Shown here: positions 25,001 through 34,548 of the stretch, one piece after another | Numbering within the stretch: position 1 is the first letter of the stretch | Layout of the letters: each line of letters begins with the position of its first letter | From: an uncultured Rhodospirillales bacterium | GTDB taxonomy: Bacteria; Pseudomonadota; Alphaproteobacteria; Kiloniellales; Kiloniellaceae | NCBI GenBank assembly: GCA_913060675.1 | Contig: CAJXUS010000032.1 | Location: 1-50,084 of the forward strand | Direction of reading: 5' to 3' | DNA length: 50,084 bases | Position numbers and translations under genes: made by a program | The notes under the pieces: generated by a model | Told to the model about the DNA's origin: nothing | Database searches by the model: none | What the model saw: only the letters and a program-made list of their open reading frames with translations

Positions 25001-25030
25001 CAAGAGTTTACAGTGTTACCTTAACTCTTG
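25001..25030. terminator. Terminator hairpin shared by usp and MBL-fold gene
   Basis: CAAGAGTT and AACTCTTG form an 8-bp stem with a 14-base loop. On the minus strand TTTTAAT follows the stem, as for a weak intrinsic terminator. The hairpin overlaps the MBL gene's stop codon and separates two convergent genes only 22 bases apart. Confidence 0.6.
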
Positions 25031-26604
25031 AGACTGTTATGTAGCTTCTTCAACAAATTCGTTTTTTGTTGATCGCTCGGAAGTTGTTCAAGCAAAGATC
25101 TAATATCAAGGGTTAGCTGTGCCAGTTCGTTGTGCCAGTCCAGTTTTTCGACAACATCGGGTTCAAGTCGCCTTATGGCTTTCTGCTGCCGAGTGTACTT
25201 ACCCGCGGCGTGTAATTCAAATTCGTCATCAAGAGAGGGAATGATGACCTGTTTATCTTCAAAGCCTTGCTCTAATAATTCCTCACGCATTGCCTCAAGT
25301 GCTTTTTCAGATCCATGGGTTAGAAACACTGCATTTTTTATAGGCTGACGTGCATTCAACCATTGGATAAGTCCCTCACCGTCAGCATGTCCAGAATAAA
25401 TATCAATTTTTCGAATGCGGGCTCGGACTTCTATCGCATCTCCTTGAATGCGTACACTTTTGACACCTTTTTCAAGTAAGCTGCCAAGTGTTCCTTCCGC
25501 TTGATAACCGACGAGTAACACAGTGGATTTCGGTCGCCACAAATGATTTTTCAAGTGGTGACGGATCCGCCCCGCATCACACATTCCACTGGCTGCAAGA
25601 ATGATGACACCCCCGGAAAAGCGTGCAATTGCTTTACTTTCTTGTGATGTCTCCGTGAATTTAAATCCTGGATGTGTAAACGGGAAACCATCCTTTGGTA
25701 TATTTTCCAGATCAGGTGCATGTTCGGCAAACACTGATGTAATTCGAATTGCAAGGGGAGAATCAAGAAACACTGTTGAACAAGGAACCAAATCGTGGCG
25801 GATCAAATAAGCAATATCTAGAAGCAGTTCTTGGGTTCTCTCAACAGCGAAGGAAGGAATGATCAATGCGCCGCCAGCCTTCATGGCGTCATTGATTTCT
25901 TTCATAAGAATTTCACGCCTACTACCTATAGACGCATCGGAGCGAATTCGTCCTCCATAGGTTGATTCACAAAACACATAATCAAAATTGCTCGGTGCAT
26001 GAGGATCAGGATGGAAAAGCTTATGATCTGGACCAATATCCCCGGAAAAGAGCAAGCGTAGTTTACTCTCACCGTCCATGATTTCGACTTCAATTGAGGC
26101 CGACCCGAGTATATGGCCCGCATTCCAAAAACGGACTTGAACTTCGTTGTTAGGACGAAGCCATTCATTATAAGAGACGTTGCGGATTTGATGTATAGAA
26201 GCTTCTGCGTCTCTAAGATTATAAATAGGACTTACAGGCTTCTGTCCCCTCTGCCTTTTACGCCGATTGAGTTGCTCAACTTCAAACTCCTGAATATACC
26301 CGCTATCTGGCAACATATAACTCAATAAATCATGGGTTGCTGAAGTCGTATAAATAGGCCCTTTGAAGCCTCCTTTAACAAGCTTGGGGATTAAACCAGA
26401 GTGGTCAATATGAGCATGAGTGAGAAGGACAAATTCAATTTCAGAAGGGTTAAAAGGAAATGGACTGTAGTTTAGCTCTTTAATCGTCTTTGTGCCTTGA
26501 AAGAGGCCACAGTCAACCAGAAACTGGCACCCCTTCAATCTCATCCAATAACATGATCCCGTTACAGTCCCTGCGGCACCACAGAATTTTATCTGTACAG
26601 ACAT
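25021..26604 (-). CDS. MBL-fold beta-CASP hydrolase (RNA-processing type)
   Basis: This 527-residue protein carries the metallo-beta-lactamase zinc motif HAHIDHSG near 63, further metal ligands in SGDIGPD, and beta-CASP motifs including GMCDAGRIRHHLK near 345, SGHADGEGL near 405 and LTHGSEKAL near 428. This is the CPSF73/RNase J-like arrangement of proteins that cut or trim RNA. The C-terminal about 90 residues are a helical extension. It abuts the PRPP synthetase gene (no gap) and is the third gene of an operon with AMP phosphorylase. It could supply nucleotides from RNA to these enzymes; this is inference. Confidence 0.88.
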   Translation of the reverse strand: MSVQIKFCGAAGTVTGSCYWMRLKGCQFLVDCGLFQGTKTIKELNYSPFPFNPSEIEFVLLTHAHIDHSGLIPKLVKGGFKGPIYTTSATHDLLSYMLPDSGYIQEFEVEQLNRRKRQRGQKPVSPIYNLRDAEASIHQIRNVSYNEWLRPNNEVQVRFWNAGHILGSASIEVEIMDGESKLRLLFSGDIGPDHKLFHPDPHAPSNFDYVFCESTYGGRIRSDASIGSRREILMKEINDAMKAGGALIIPSFAVERTQELLLDIAYLIRHDLVPCSTVFLDSPLAIRITSVFAEHAPDLENIPKDGFPFTHPGFKFTETSQESKAIARFSGGVIILAASGMCDAGRIRHHLKNHLWRPKSTVLLVGYQAEGTLGSLLEKGVKSVRIQGDAIEVRARIRKIDIYSGHADGEGLIQWLNARQPIKNAVFLTHGSEKALEAMREELLEQGFEDKQVIIPSLDDEFELHAAGKYTRQQKAIRRLEPDVVEKLDWHNELAQLTLDIRSLLEQLPSDQQKTNLLKKLHNSLKS

Positions 26605-27513
26605 CTATATCTCCTGGTTAAGAGCTTCAGTTAAAATCGGGGTAAGGCTTATGGCATTAGTAGGATGCTTTATGCTGTCGGTAGAACGTATCCGTGATAC
26701 GCCAACTTCTTTCATCATTTTGATATCATCATCACTGCATAAAATGTGAACCGTGATTACTTCAATAGTATTTGCACCAACTCTCTTTAGAGCTTCCACA
26801 CAGCGGCAAATCGTCATTCCGCTAGAAATAACGTCATCTATAATGATGATACGCTTGTCATGTAATTCATCGACATCTGGCATTTCATCAAAATCAGAAA
26901 AATTAATGGAAACGCTTCTATCTCCGCTTCGTTTTTTATCTCCAATATAAAAGGGTACACCGAGTGATTTTGCAATTGTTCCAACCCATTGCACTGACTC
27001 ACTATCTGGACCAACCAGAATCAAATTTTCTCTTCCTTCCTCTTGTAAAAGAGTGGCCGCAATAGCCCCTGTAGAACTTAGGGCATCCGCTTTACAGCCG
27101 GGGAAGATTTGCTGTAGATCTGGCGTTCTATGAAGATGCGGATCTACAGTGATTATCCGATCAAAATAGGTCGAGAGATCTTCCCCAATTACTTGCTGGC
27201 TGATAGCTTCCCCTGGGACGAACGCCTTATCCTGGCGCATATAACACAAGTAAGGTGCAACAAGGATAAGCCGTCGTACACCACACTTCCTAAACGCGCT
27301 CGCGGCGAGAGCCAAATGCACCAGCTTTTCATTTGGTGAATTGAGAGTTGCATAAAGAATCACAACGTCTTGTACTGGATTAACACGTACGCGACTTTCA
27401 CCATCCGGAAATTTGTGAACGGAAATTTCATAGACCGGAAGAGCCAGAGATTGACCTAACTTTTGAGCCTCATTTTTGTTGCCTGGTAAATAATGGAGAG
27501 AGGTCGCATTCAT
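26605..27513 (-). CDS. prs: Divergent ribose-phosphate pyrophosphokinase (PRPP synthetase family)
   Basis: This 302-residue protein has the two-domain phosphoribosyltransferase-like fold of PRPP synthetases. The PRPP-binding loop is [12 protein letters not shown] near 222, and [10 protein letters not shown] near 160 matches a family block. It differs from the housekeeping enzyme: the usual TVDLH block reads [12 protein letters not shown], a form I associate with archaeal-like members, and the flexible loop is shortened ([10 protein letters not shown]). The likely role is production or remodelling of PRPP beside AMP phosphorylase. It overlaps the AMP phosphorylase gene by four bases (ATGA) and the MBL gene starts at once after its stop. 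The precise substrate is open. Confidence 0.85.
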   Translation of the reverse strand: MNATSLHYLPGNKNEAQKLGQSLALPVYEISVHKFPDGESRVRVNPVQDVVILYATLNSPNEKLVHLALAASAFRKCGVRRLILVAPYLCYMRQDKAFVPGEAISQQVIGEDLSTYFDRIITVDPHLHRTPDLQQIFPGCKADALSSTGAIAATLLQEEGRENLILVGPDSESVQWVGTIAKSLGVPFYIGDKKRSGDRSVSINFSDFDEMPDVDELHDKRIIIIDDVISSGMTICRCVEALKRVGANTIEVITVHILCSDDDIKMMKEVGVSRIRSTDSIKHPTNAISLTPILTEALNQEI

Positions 27514-29003
27514 AGGATCTCTCCAATTTCGTAACCATGCCCTTCTTCAGCAAGTTTAGTCGTAAACCCGTAATCTGTTTTAAAACACGCATGGATGCGG
27601 TAGAGGGGCTCCCCCTTCACAACAGTGTCTCCAACTTTTTTGAACAGATCAATGCCCGCGCCTTTATCCATTGGAGCTCCCGCCAAACGGGTAATCCGTG
27701 CCAGCCTGAAACAATCTATTGATGTGATAATTCCGTCTCGGGGAGATAGGATATCTTTGGTTAAATCACCCAGACATCCCGGAACAGTTGCCCGACCTTG
27801 AGCATCAATGATATTATTCATCGAACGCAGGGCTTCACCTGAAGACAGTAAATGCAGAGCGCGTTCATAACCAGATCCTCCACGTAAAGCTGGGTCATTT
27901 TCAAGTAGAGCGCCCGCTATTTGGAGAGATTTTTCTCTAAGATCAGCTGGTGCCCCAGGTTCTCCTCTCAAGACAGCCATGACGTCACGCGCTTCTAGAA
28001 CGGGCCCAATACCATTACCAATTGGTTGCTTACCATCGGTAACTGTTATTTCAACATGGATGCCAATTTGATCTCCCACATATTCAAATAATTTCCGCAA
28101 GCGCATTGCCTCATCGTGGCTACGCACTTTGGCAGAGGGGCCAATGGGAATATCAATGAGTAAATGTGTAGACCCGGCAGATAGTTTCTTCGACATAATT
28201 GAAGCAACCATTTGTTCGCGCGTATCAATCGAAAGGGGACGTTCTACCGAAATCAGGACGTCATCAGCCGGAGACAAGTTGACGTGACCTCCCCAAACAA
28301 GACAGCCGTGACACTCTTTGACCACCGCCTGCATCTCATGCATTGAAAGATCAACTTTTGCCAAAACCTCCATGGTATCCGCGGTACCTGCAGGGGATGT
28401 AATCGCACGCGATGATGTTTTTGGAATAGGCAAACCATGTGCAGCAACGATTGGCACGACAATCATAGAAGTACGATTACCCGGGATCCCCCCAATACAA
28501 TGCTTATCAACGATTATAGGGGCATTCCATTGCAAACTATTTCCCACCTGGGCCATTGCCCGGGTAAGGGAAAGCATTTCATTGGTTGTCATAAACCCAG
28601 CAGAAGAGACCAGAAAAGCTGCTATTTCCATCTCAGAATATCGATAACTGGCTATGTCGCTGATAATCTCTTCAATTTGTTTTTTATCAAGGGTGTGTCC
28701 ATGGATTTTTTTTCTTAAGTGATCAAGGCTACGAGGTGGTTCTGCAGGGGCAATGGTCACCAGAGCCCCTTCTTGGAGCCCCATTCGTCGAAAGGCCTGC
28801 TCGGATAAGCCTAATTCGCCACCACCCACAATATTTGCATCATCAACGATCAACAACTGAGCCAGCAGGCTGGATCCACTCCCCATGACTTCGATTTTTT
28901 TAAAGGCTTGAAACTCTTCCGGTCGATACAAATTGCAGTCACGGGCAAGGAAAGCAACATTGTCCCGATATGTATCAATTCCAACGAGTTTCAAAGTCAA
29001 CAT
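27510..29003 (-). CDS. AMP phosphorylase, archaeal-type thymidine phosphorylase family
   Basis: This 497-residue protein has an extra N-terminal domain of about 80 residues before the nucleoside-phosphorylase core. The core reads [19 protein letters not shown] near 163, and [20 protein letters not shown] near 195, the signature of archaeal AMP phosphorylase and not that of thymidine phosphorylase. These enzymes convert AMP (also CMP, UMP) and phosphate to free base and ribose 1,5-bisphosphate. The archaeal route then uses an isomerase and RuBisCO, neither of which is here. Instead PRPP synthetase and an RNase-like hydrolase follow in the operon. An FNR-type site lies 60 bases upstream at 29063..29076. 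Confidence 0.88.
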   Translation of the reverse strand: MLTLKLVGIDTYRDNVAFLARDCNLYRPEEFQAFKKIEVMGSGSSLLAQLLIVDDANIVGGGELGLSEQAFRRMGLQEGALVTIAPAEPPRSLDHLRKKIHGHTLDKKQIEEIISDIASYRYSEMEIAAFLVSSAGFMTTNEMLSLTRAMAQVGNSLQWNAPIIVDKHCIGGIPGNRTSMIVVPIVAAHGLPIPKTSSRAITSPAGTADTMEVLAKVDLSMHEMQAVVKECHGCLVWGGHVNLSPADDVLISVERPLSIDTREQMVASIMSKKLSAGSTHLLIDIPIGPSAKVRSHDEAMRLRKLFEYVGDQIGIHVEITVTDGKQPIGNGIGPVLEARDVMAVLRGEPGAPADLREKSLQIAGALLENDPALRGGSGYERALHLLSSGEALRSMNNIIDAQGRATVPGCLGDLTKDILSPRDGIITSIDCFRLARITRLAGAPMDKGAGIDLFKKVGDTVVKGEPLYRIHACFKTDYGFTTKLAEEGHGYEIGEIL

Positions 29004-29062
29004 TTTGTATCTCTATAGTAACCGTCTTGATCAAAGCCTATGCCGTTATTGAAAAATAGACA

Positions 29063-29076
29063 TTGATCTTGATCAT
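29063..29076. promoter_or_regulatory. FNR/FixK-type site upstream of AMP phosphorylase operon
   Basis: TTGATCTTGATCAT differs from TTGAT-N4-ATCAA only in the last base. Its centre is 66 bases before the AMP phosphorylase start on the minus strand, which allows a start point about 41 bases downstream of it. Confidence 0.65.
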
Positions 29077-29146
29077 GCTAATTTAAAGTACAAAACCCAG
29101 CATCCCTTATAACTCCCATGATACCACCTAATTTGCGTTATCTTTT

Positions 29147-29173
29147 ATCAGAAGCTTCTCTGATCTGGGTCAA
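29147..29173. promoter_or_regulatory. Inverted repeat and FNR/FixK-like site upstream of ftsH
   Basis: CTGATCTGGGTCAA at 29160..29173 matches TTGA-N6-TCAA in seven of eight positions. It overlaps an inverted repeat ATCAGA-AGCTTC-TCTGAT at 29147..29164. TATAAA (29201..29206) or TATAAT (29207..29212) downstream could be the -10 element of the ftsH promoter, giving a spacing of about 46 to 52 bases. Confidence 0.5.
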
Positions 29174-29260
29174 GGCAGTACAATTAATGTCAATGTAACT
29201 TATAAATATAATTTTCAACCATACCTATTTTGTATATCTGATCAGTTGAAGGGGCCACGA

Positions 29261-31105
29261 ATGGCTAAAATGGAACGGAAAGCACAAATAAATTTCTGGT
29301 ATGTCGTCGCAGCATTTTTTGGCATCATGTTCTTGCAAATTTGGTGGCAGCAAAACCAACAAATAGAAGTCATTCCTTACAGCCAGTTCGATAATTATGT
29401 TAAAGAAGGGATGGTTTCGGAAATTCTTGTTACAGAGACCCACATACGGGGTCGTCTAAAGCAACCGCTACCTGATGGTAAGATAGAGTTTTATACAAAC
29501 CGTATCGATACCGACCTTGCCCGTGAATTTTCTCAATATGATATTAAAATAACCGGCGGAACCGAACAAAGTTTTCTTAAAGATATACTTTCCTGGCTTC
29601 TCCCCTTTCTATTCTTCATTGGTATTTGGCTCTTTGTGATCCGCCGTTTTGCCGATAGTCAGGGGTTCGGTAATGGCATGATGTCGGTGGGTAAAAGTAA
29701 AGCCAAGGTTTATATGGAAAGCGATACTCAAATCGGCTTTGACGATGTAGCTGGAGTGGATGAAGCAAAACTTGAGTTACAAGAAGTTGTCGCTTTCCTT
29801 CAAAACCCCAAGACTTATGGCCGGTTAGGTGCAAGAATTCCCAAAGGCGTTTTACTCATTGGACCTCCCGGCACAGGAAAAACGCTGCTTGCTCGTGCGG
29901 TCGCGGGTGAAGCCAGTGTTCCTTTCTTCTCTATCAGTGGTTCCGAGTTCGTTGAGATGTTTGTTGGTGTTGGCGCGGCGCGTGTGCGTGATTTATTCGA
30001 TCAAGCACGGCAAAAGGCACCTTGCATCATTTTTATCGACGAACTTGATGCTTTGGGTCGGGCGCGTGGGGCTTTCCCGGGCGTTGGAGGCCATGATGAA
30101 AAAGAACAAACACTTAATCAGTTATTGGTCGAATTGGACGGCTTTGATCCCACTAAAGAAGGCATGGTACTGCTCTCTGCAACGAACAGACCTGAAATCT
30201 TGGACCCAGCTCTTTTACGGGCGGGGCGTTTTGACCGACAAATACTTGTAGACCGGCCAGACAAAATTGGCAGAGTGGCTATTCTAAAGGTTCATATGCG
30301 TAACATCACCCTTGATGATGATGTCGATCCCGAAGCTATTGCGGCTCTTACCCCAGGCTTTACCGGCGCTGATCTTGCTAACCTGGTAAACGAAGCAGCA
30401 CTGTTGGCCACCCGTCACGGTGATATTAGTGTTACAAACAATGACTTCACAGAGGCCATTGAGAGAATTATCACTGGTCTTGAGAAAAAAAATCGCCTTC
30501 TCAACCCTCATGAACGCAAGGTTGTTGCCTACCATGAGATGGGACACGTTCTTGTTGCTCTCTCTATACCGGGAAGTGATCGGGTACATAAGGTTTCAAT
30601 CATTCCAAGGGGTATTGGATCGCTCGGTTACACTATTCAACGGCCAACAGAAGATCGTTTCCTCATGACCCGTGATGAGTTGGAAAATAAAATGGCCGTA
30701 CTTTTAGGAGGGCGGGCTGCGGAGGTATTGGTTTTCAATAAATTTTCAACGGGCGCAGCAGATGATTTGAGTAAAGCTACAGATATAGCAAGAAGTATTG
30801 TTATGCGTTATGGCATGGATGAGAATCTTGGCGAAATGACCTATGACGATGATCCCTCTCCGGCCTTTGAAGCACCTTCAAGTTTTATGAAGCAGCAACG
30901 AAAATATAGCGAAGCAACCGCTCGAGAAATAGATATTGCTGTAAAAGAGCTTGTTCACAACGCTTTCTTGCATGCGACAGAGATATTAAAAAAACACCAT
31001 TTGATACTCGAAAACTACGCCCGAAAATTACTAGAAGATGAAACCTTAACAGAGGACCAGCTTCCAGTACTAGACCAAGGACACACCGTAAATAAAACAG
31101 CCTGA
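29261..31105 (+). CDS. ftsH: ATP-dependent zinc metalloprotease FtsH
   Basis: This membrane AAA+ protease of 614 residues degrades unneeded or damaged membrane and regulatory proteins. Two transmembrane helices (about 12 to 28 and 110 to 128) flank a periplasmic segment. The AAA domain has Walker A GPPGTGKT (201 to 208) and Walker [12 protein letters not shown], with the second region of homology near RAGRFDRQ. The protease motif is HEMGH (425 to 429), with Met where Ala is usual. I chose ATG 29261 because GAAGGGG lies six bases upstream; the frame is open back to a TTG at 29246. It is probably an accessory FtsH, since the usual tilS/folP/hflKC neighbours are absent. Confidence 0.93.
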   Translation: MAKMERKAQINFWYVVAAFFGIMFLQIWWQQNQQIEVIPYSQFDNYVKEGMVSEILVTETHIRGRLKQPLPDGKIEFYTNRIDTDLAREFSQYDIKITGGTEQSFLKDILSWLLPFLFFIGIWLFVIRRFADSQGFGNGMMSVGKSKAKVYMESDTQIGFDDVAGVDEAKLELQEVVAFLQNPKTYGRLGARIPKGVLLIGPPGTGKTLLARAVAGEASVPFFSISGSEFVEMFVGVGAARVRDLFDQARQKAPCIIFIDELDALGRARGAFPGVGGHDEKEQTLNQLLVELDGFDPTKEGMVLLSATNRPEILDPALLRAGRFDRQILVDRPDKIGRVAILKVHMRNITLDDDVDPEAIAALTPGFTGADLANLVNEAALLATRHGDISVTNNDFTEAIERIITGLEKKNRLLNPHERKVVAYHEMGHVLVALSIPGSDRVHKVSIIPRGIGSLGYTIQRPTEDRFLMTRDELENKMAVLLGGRAAEVLVFNKFSTGAADDLSKATDIARSIVMRYGMDENLGEMTYDDDPSPAFEAPSSFMKQQRKYSEATAREIDIAVKELVHNAFLHATEILKKHHLILENYARKLLEDETLTEDQLPVLDQGHTVNKTA

Positions 31106-31115
31106 TCCTGATCAA
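31102..31115. promoter_or_regulatory. FNR/FixK-type site at the end of ftsH
   Basis: CTGATCCTGATCAA differs from TTGAT-N4-ATCAA by one base. It overlaps the ftsH stop codon and lies 150 bases before the small membrane protein gene. TAATTT at 31144..31149 could be a matching -10 element. Confidence 0.55.
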
Positions 31116-31264
31116 AATCAATGAACGTTAGCGAGAAAAACACTAATTTATGATTGAGGGACAAAAATTACCATCAATGCTTTTGCTTAATTGGTGGTGT
31201 GTTCTCCTACTAATCCATATCAGTACTGTGGTGATTATATGAAATCTCTGGAAAGGAATTTCCT

Positions 31265-31699
31265 ATGTTTGAAAATCCATCATTAGTGACACGAATTGGG
31301 ATCGGTAAGGGCGTAGGCTTTATTATTGGCCTCATCGGCTTCATTGCGATGCCTTATTTTTTACCTGAAACAGGTTGGTTGATCCGGTGGGGAGTATTGC
31401 TTTGGTATACAACGATGGGGGCTATTATTGGTGTATTTGGTATTTTCACATGGCATCCCGTCCTTAATTTACCATTGCCTTGGTGGTTTAGAGCCCCGTT
31501 ACTTGGCGGATGGATGAATTTTGTACTGACTTTCTTTGTTTACGAAAAATTCGAAGCTATGCTGATGTCCATATTTGGTAACAATAGCTTTCTAACCAAT
31601 CCGTTCTGGTTTGTTCTGGAAGGCGCGATTGTTGGTCTCTTAATTGGTTACCTTGCGACCAGATTTGGAGGAGAAGGCAGAGAAACACTTGAACGATAA
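31265..31699 (+). CDS. Small integral membrane protein, four predicted helices
   Basis: I do not recognise this 144-residue protein. Hydrophobic segments lie at about 14 to 31, 39 to 60, 76 to 98 and 113 to 131, so it is a polytopic inner-membrane protein. It has no cysteine pair or metal motif and ends in a short charged tail (GGEGRETLER). The ATG has AAGGAA six bases upstream. It follows ftsH by 159 bases with its own FNR-like site, so it belongs to the low-oxygen stress group by position. It may be a regulator or substrate of FtsH; that is speculation. Confidence 0.75.
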   Translation: MFENPSLVTRIGIGKGVGFIIGLIGFIAMPYFLPETGWLIRWGVLLWYTTMGAIIGVFGIFTWHPVLNLPLPWWFRAPLLGGWMNFVLTFFVYEKFEAMLMSIFGNNSFLTNPFWFVLEGAIVGLLIGYLATRFGGEGRETLER

Positions 31700-31803
31700 A
31701 ATTTGAAAGTAAGACAAGGCGCAAACATTGAAACAGTCTTTTCCAGGCTGCGTATGTATGGAGTGCTTCAATAAGCCAGCAAGCTCACTTACGCTGAGGA
31801 CCG

Positions 31804-31856
31804 AAAAAAAAGAGCGTTATTCTTGTATTTGAACGCCGGCTTTAAATAGCTCTCTT
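31804..31856 (-). terminator. Rho-independent terminator of the nuo operon
   Basis: On the minus strand an interrupted stem (AAGAG outer arm at 31852..31856, GCGTT/AACGC inner arm) is followed by eight T residues (31804..31811). It lies 75 bases after the nuoG stop. The spacer 31700..31930 has no other feature. Confidence 0.55.
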
Positions 31857-31930
31857 ATCGTGTCCTGAATTGCCTATTTTGGGAGCTTTTTGCTGTATTT
31901 CGTTTTGCCTCCACTCTTAACCTTTTTATC

Positions 31931-34468
31931 CTAAGCAGTGGCGATCTTTATTAAATTTACAGGGCAAGGATATTCTCCTTTATCCCACATCTTATTTAGA
32001 TGGAGATCGGGAAAGTTCTCAGGAATGAATACAGTCTTGGGATCAAAGTATTTATTGAACTTGATCGGGAGGTTAAGCTCGCCCCTATTGCTTTTAATCG
32101 TAACTCTCTCACTCTCTTGAAATCCAAGTGCAAGCCCGACTTCTTTATTGATTTCAATATACGCCTCTCCTTCTATTCCTCTTAGGGTCTCAGATTGAAG
32201 AGAAAGACCGCCAGAATGGAACCGGCTTTCACCTGTAATAAGCATAAAACTATCCGTAGGATGATTTTCACAGTCCCCTTTTGGTAGCGACCGGGGGGGA
32301 AGAGTTGACTTGGCAAGACCAACGTCAGGCTTAATCTTGGTGAGAGAGCCAGGATCTTTTATATCCGTATATTTAATTCCAGAAAAAGACGGTACTAACT
32401 TTGACAATTCGGTAAATAGGCTCTTTGAATCACACGGTCCGAGTTGATGGCCTAAAACAGCTGTAACTTGCTGGAAAATATCTCGATTGGATCGCGCACT
32501 TTTAATCGGAGGTCTAAATTTTTCCAATTTCTGTAAACGGCCTTCATTATTTAAAAGCGTCCCCTCTTCCTCACCATAACCAGCACCCGGCAATACGATA
32601 TCTGCACGATCTGTAATGGCAGAACGGTGAGACGCCTGAACCACCAAAACTTTAACCTTTGATAGTGACTGTTCGACCAATTCACGGTCTGGATAGAACG
32701 ATAAAGGATCACTATGAAGGCAATACAACATGTCCATGTCACCCTCAGCACAACTCTGTAAGATACCGTGAATATCTTCTCCTTCAGTTAGAGGAAGTTT
32801 ACAATTCCAAGCCTCTTCGAAAAGAGTACGGTGAGCTGGGTTAGATATATGATGCCAACCCGGCAAGACATTTGGAAGTAAACCTAATTCCCATGCGCCC
32901 AGTTGATTAGATCGATCAAACAAAAATTGGATAGAAACTCGTTTTCCTAAACTTTTCAACGTTATGGCATAAGTCTGTAACCACAAAAGCGTTTCCGTTG
33001 CTTTGGCAGATCTAAATATGTCAGATCCGATCAATATGCTTATTTTTTGTGATGCTTCCAACAAAGCTCCCGCTTGCGCGATAAAGGCATCAAAAAGAGG
33101 AGAAATTTTTCCTGTCGCTTCTGATGTAAGAGATGCTTCCAAAGCTGCGAATAAACGAGCTTCCCTCCCCGGTAATAACCGGAGGCTAGCCACGGACTGA
33201 GTATCAAGACGTGAAGGACGCGCTGAAGCCAATAATAATCTGTTCGGTCTATGTTGCTGGCTCAACCGGATTAGATAATCTGTAACAGGATTATCATCCG
33301 TGACATGAGATCCAACCACGAGAACACAGTCAGCCTCAAGCAACGATTCCAATGGTTCCCGTTCGTAAAAACTGTTAAAAAAATCTGGAAGAACATCGTA
33401 CAGTTTACTTCCGTCTTCTTCAGCAGATGTCCATCTGTTCGAGCAGTCAATATTGTTGGTTTGGAAAACCGTGCGCATCATTTTTTGAAATAAATATAAG
33501 GTTTCACAACTAAGCCCCGCCGACACCAGCCCGCTAGAACGCCCCATACCAACATTGTTTCCAATAAGCTGAAGTAAAGTGTTCATTGCTTCATCCCAGG
33601 AAACAGGGAAAAGTTTTCCGTCCTTACGAACCATAGGAGTTGTTAACCGGTCATCACTATCGATAAAATCAGCTCCAAATCTTCCTTTCGCACACAGGGT
33701 TTCGCCATTTATACCCGTTTCGTACTTTGACCGCACCCGAGTTAATTTTCCATCCCTGTTCCCGACGGATAGCTGACAACCTGTACCACAGAAGGCACAA
33801 GTGGTATCTGTCTCAATTAAATCCCAAGATCGCGCTGTATAGCGGTAGGGTTGGCTCATCAAAGCCCCCACGGGACAAACCTCGATGCAATTACCACAAT
33901 GATCACATCCAACCAGACTGTTTTCAAAACCAGTTATTTCGCTGTCCATCCCACGGTCAATCGTCCCCAATGCAACGGCTCCAACCACATCTTCGCACAT
34001 GCGAACACACCGTTGGCATTGTATACAGCGATTAGCATTGAAAATAATTACCTGGTTGAGAGATAAATCTTTGCTGCGAAATACCCGTTTTTCATCCCGA
34101 AAACTACTAACACCCGCGCCGTATTCAAAGACTGTGTTCTGTAACTCACATTCCCCTGCTTTATCACAAATCGGACAATCCAAGGGGTGGTTCGCCAGCA
34201 GAAGCTCAAGCATTGATTCACGTGTATTAGACACTCTTTCAGTCGTGGTATTTACGACCATGCCATCTGCGACACGAGTTACACAAGCAGGTGAAAGTTT
34301 GGGTTGGCCTTCAATTTCGACCAAACACATACGACATGATGCCAAGGGCGTCAGTCGTTTTTGATAACAGAATGTGGGAATATGGATACCTTCGCCCATA
34401 ACAGCTTCGAGGATCAAGCTGCCATCGGCAACTTCATATTCCTTTCCATCGATGGTTACCTTTGCCAT
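31931..34468 (-). CDS. nuoG: NADH-quinone oxidoreductase subunit G, cluster-rich form
   Basis: This peripheral-arm subunit of complex I has 845 residues and is the longest gene of the operon. Ligands are visible for [2Fe-2S] N1b (C34, C45, C48, C62), N5 (H94, C98, C101, C107), a ferredoxin-like pair (C148, C151, C154, C158 and C188, C191, C194, C198) and N7 (C224, C227, C231, C259). Usual NuoG has SGN in place of the CDHCGNC run at 188 to 194, so one cluster more than normal is predicted. Most alphaproteobacterial NuoG also lack N7. The layout recalls NAD-dependent formate dehydrogenase alpha subunits. The C-terminal part is an inactive molybdopterin-oxidoreductase domain. It is the last gene before the terminator. 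Confidence 0.92.
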   Translation of the reverse strand: MAKVTIDGKEYEVADGSLILEAVMGEGIHIPTFCYQKRLTPLASCRMCLVEIEGQPKLSPACVTRVADGMVVNTTTERVSNTRESMLELLLANHPLDCPICDKAGECELQNTVFEYGAGVSSFRDEKRVFRSKDLSLNQVIIFNANRCIQCQRCVRMCEDVVGAVALGTIDRGMDSEITGFENSLVGCDHCGNCIEVCPVGALMSQPYRYTARSWDLIETDTTCAFCGTGCQLSVGNRDGKLTRVRSKYETGINGETLCAKGRFGADFIDSDDRLTTPMVRKDGKLFPVSWDEAMNTLLQLIGNNVGMGRSSGLVSAGLSCETLYLFQKMMRTVFQTNNIDCSNRWTSAEEDGSKLYDVLPDFFNSFYEREPLESLLEADCVLVVGSHVTDDNPVTDYLIRLSQQHRPNRLLLASARPSRLDTQSVASLRLLPGREARLFAALEASLTSEATGKISPLFDAFIAQAGALLEASQKISILIGSDIFRSAKATETLLWLQTYAITLKSLGKRVSIQFLFDRSNQLGAWELGLLPNVLPGWHHISNPAHRTLFEEAWNCKLPLTEGEDIHGILQSCAEGDMDMLYCLHSDPLSFYPDRELVEQSLSKVKVLVVQASHRSAITDRADIVLPGAGYGEEEGTLLNNEGRLQKLEKFRPPIKSARSNRDIFQQVTAVLGHQLGPCDSKSLFTELSKLVPSFSGIKYTDIKDPGSLTKIKPDVGLAKSTLPPRSLPKGDCENHPTDSFMLITGESRFHSGGLSLQSETLRGIEGEAYIEINKEVGLALGFQESERVTIKSNRGELNLPIKFNKYFDPKTVFIPENFPDLHLNKMWDKGEYPCPVNLIKIATA

Positions 34469-34548
34469 GGAGGGGCTCTTTCCAATATCTGCTTATATCA
34501 GGTCCAAATGCTGTAAAAACAAATTCCACATGTCGTAATTAGCTCTCA

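Noticed and set aside
27510..29003. Thymidine phosphorylase (DeoA)
   Set aside because: The additional N-terminal domain and the [12 protein letters not shown] and [18 protein letters not shown] blocks match AMP phosphorylase, not the DKHSTGG type of thymidine phosphorylase.
28996..29040. A second FNR site near the AMP phosphorylase start (CTTGATCAAAG at about 29027)
   Set aside because: TTGATCAA lacks the central spacer of an FNR-type site, so the two halves are not properly spaced.
29246..29260. TTG start giving five additional residues for FtsH
   Set aside because: The ATG at 29261 has a GAAGGGG ribosome site at proper spacing, and that site lies inside the longer version.
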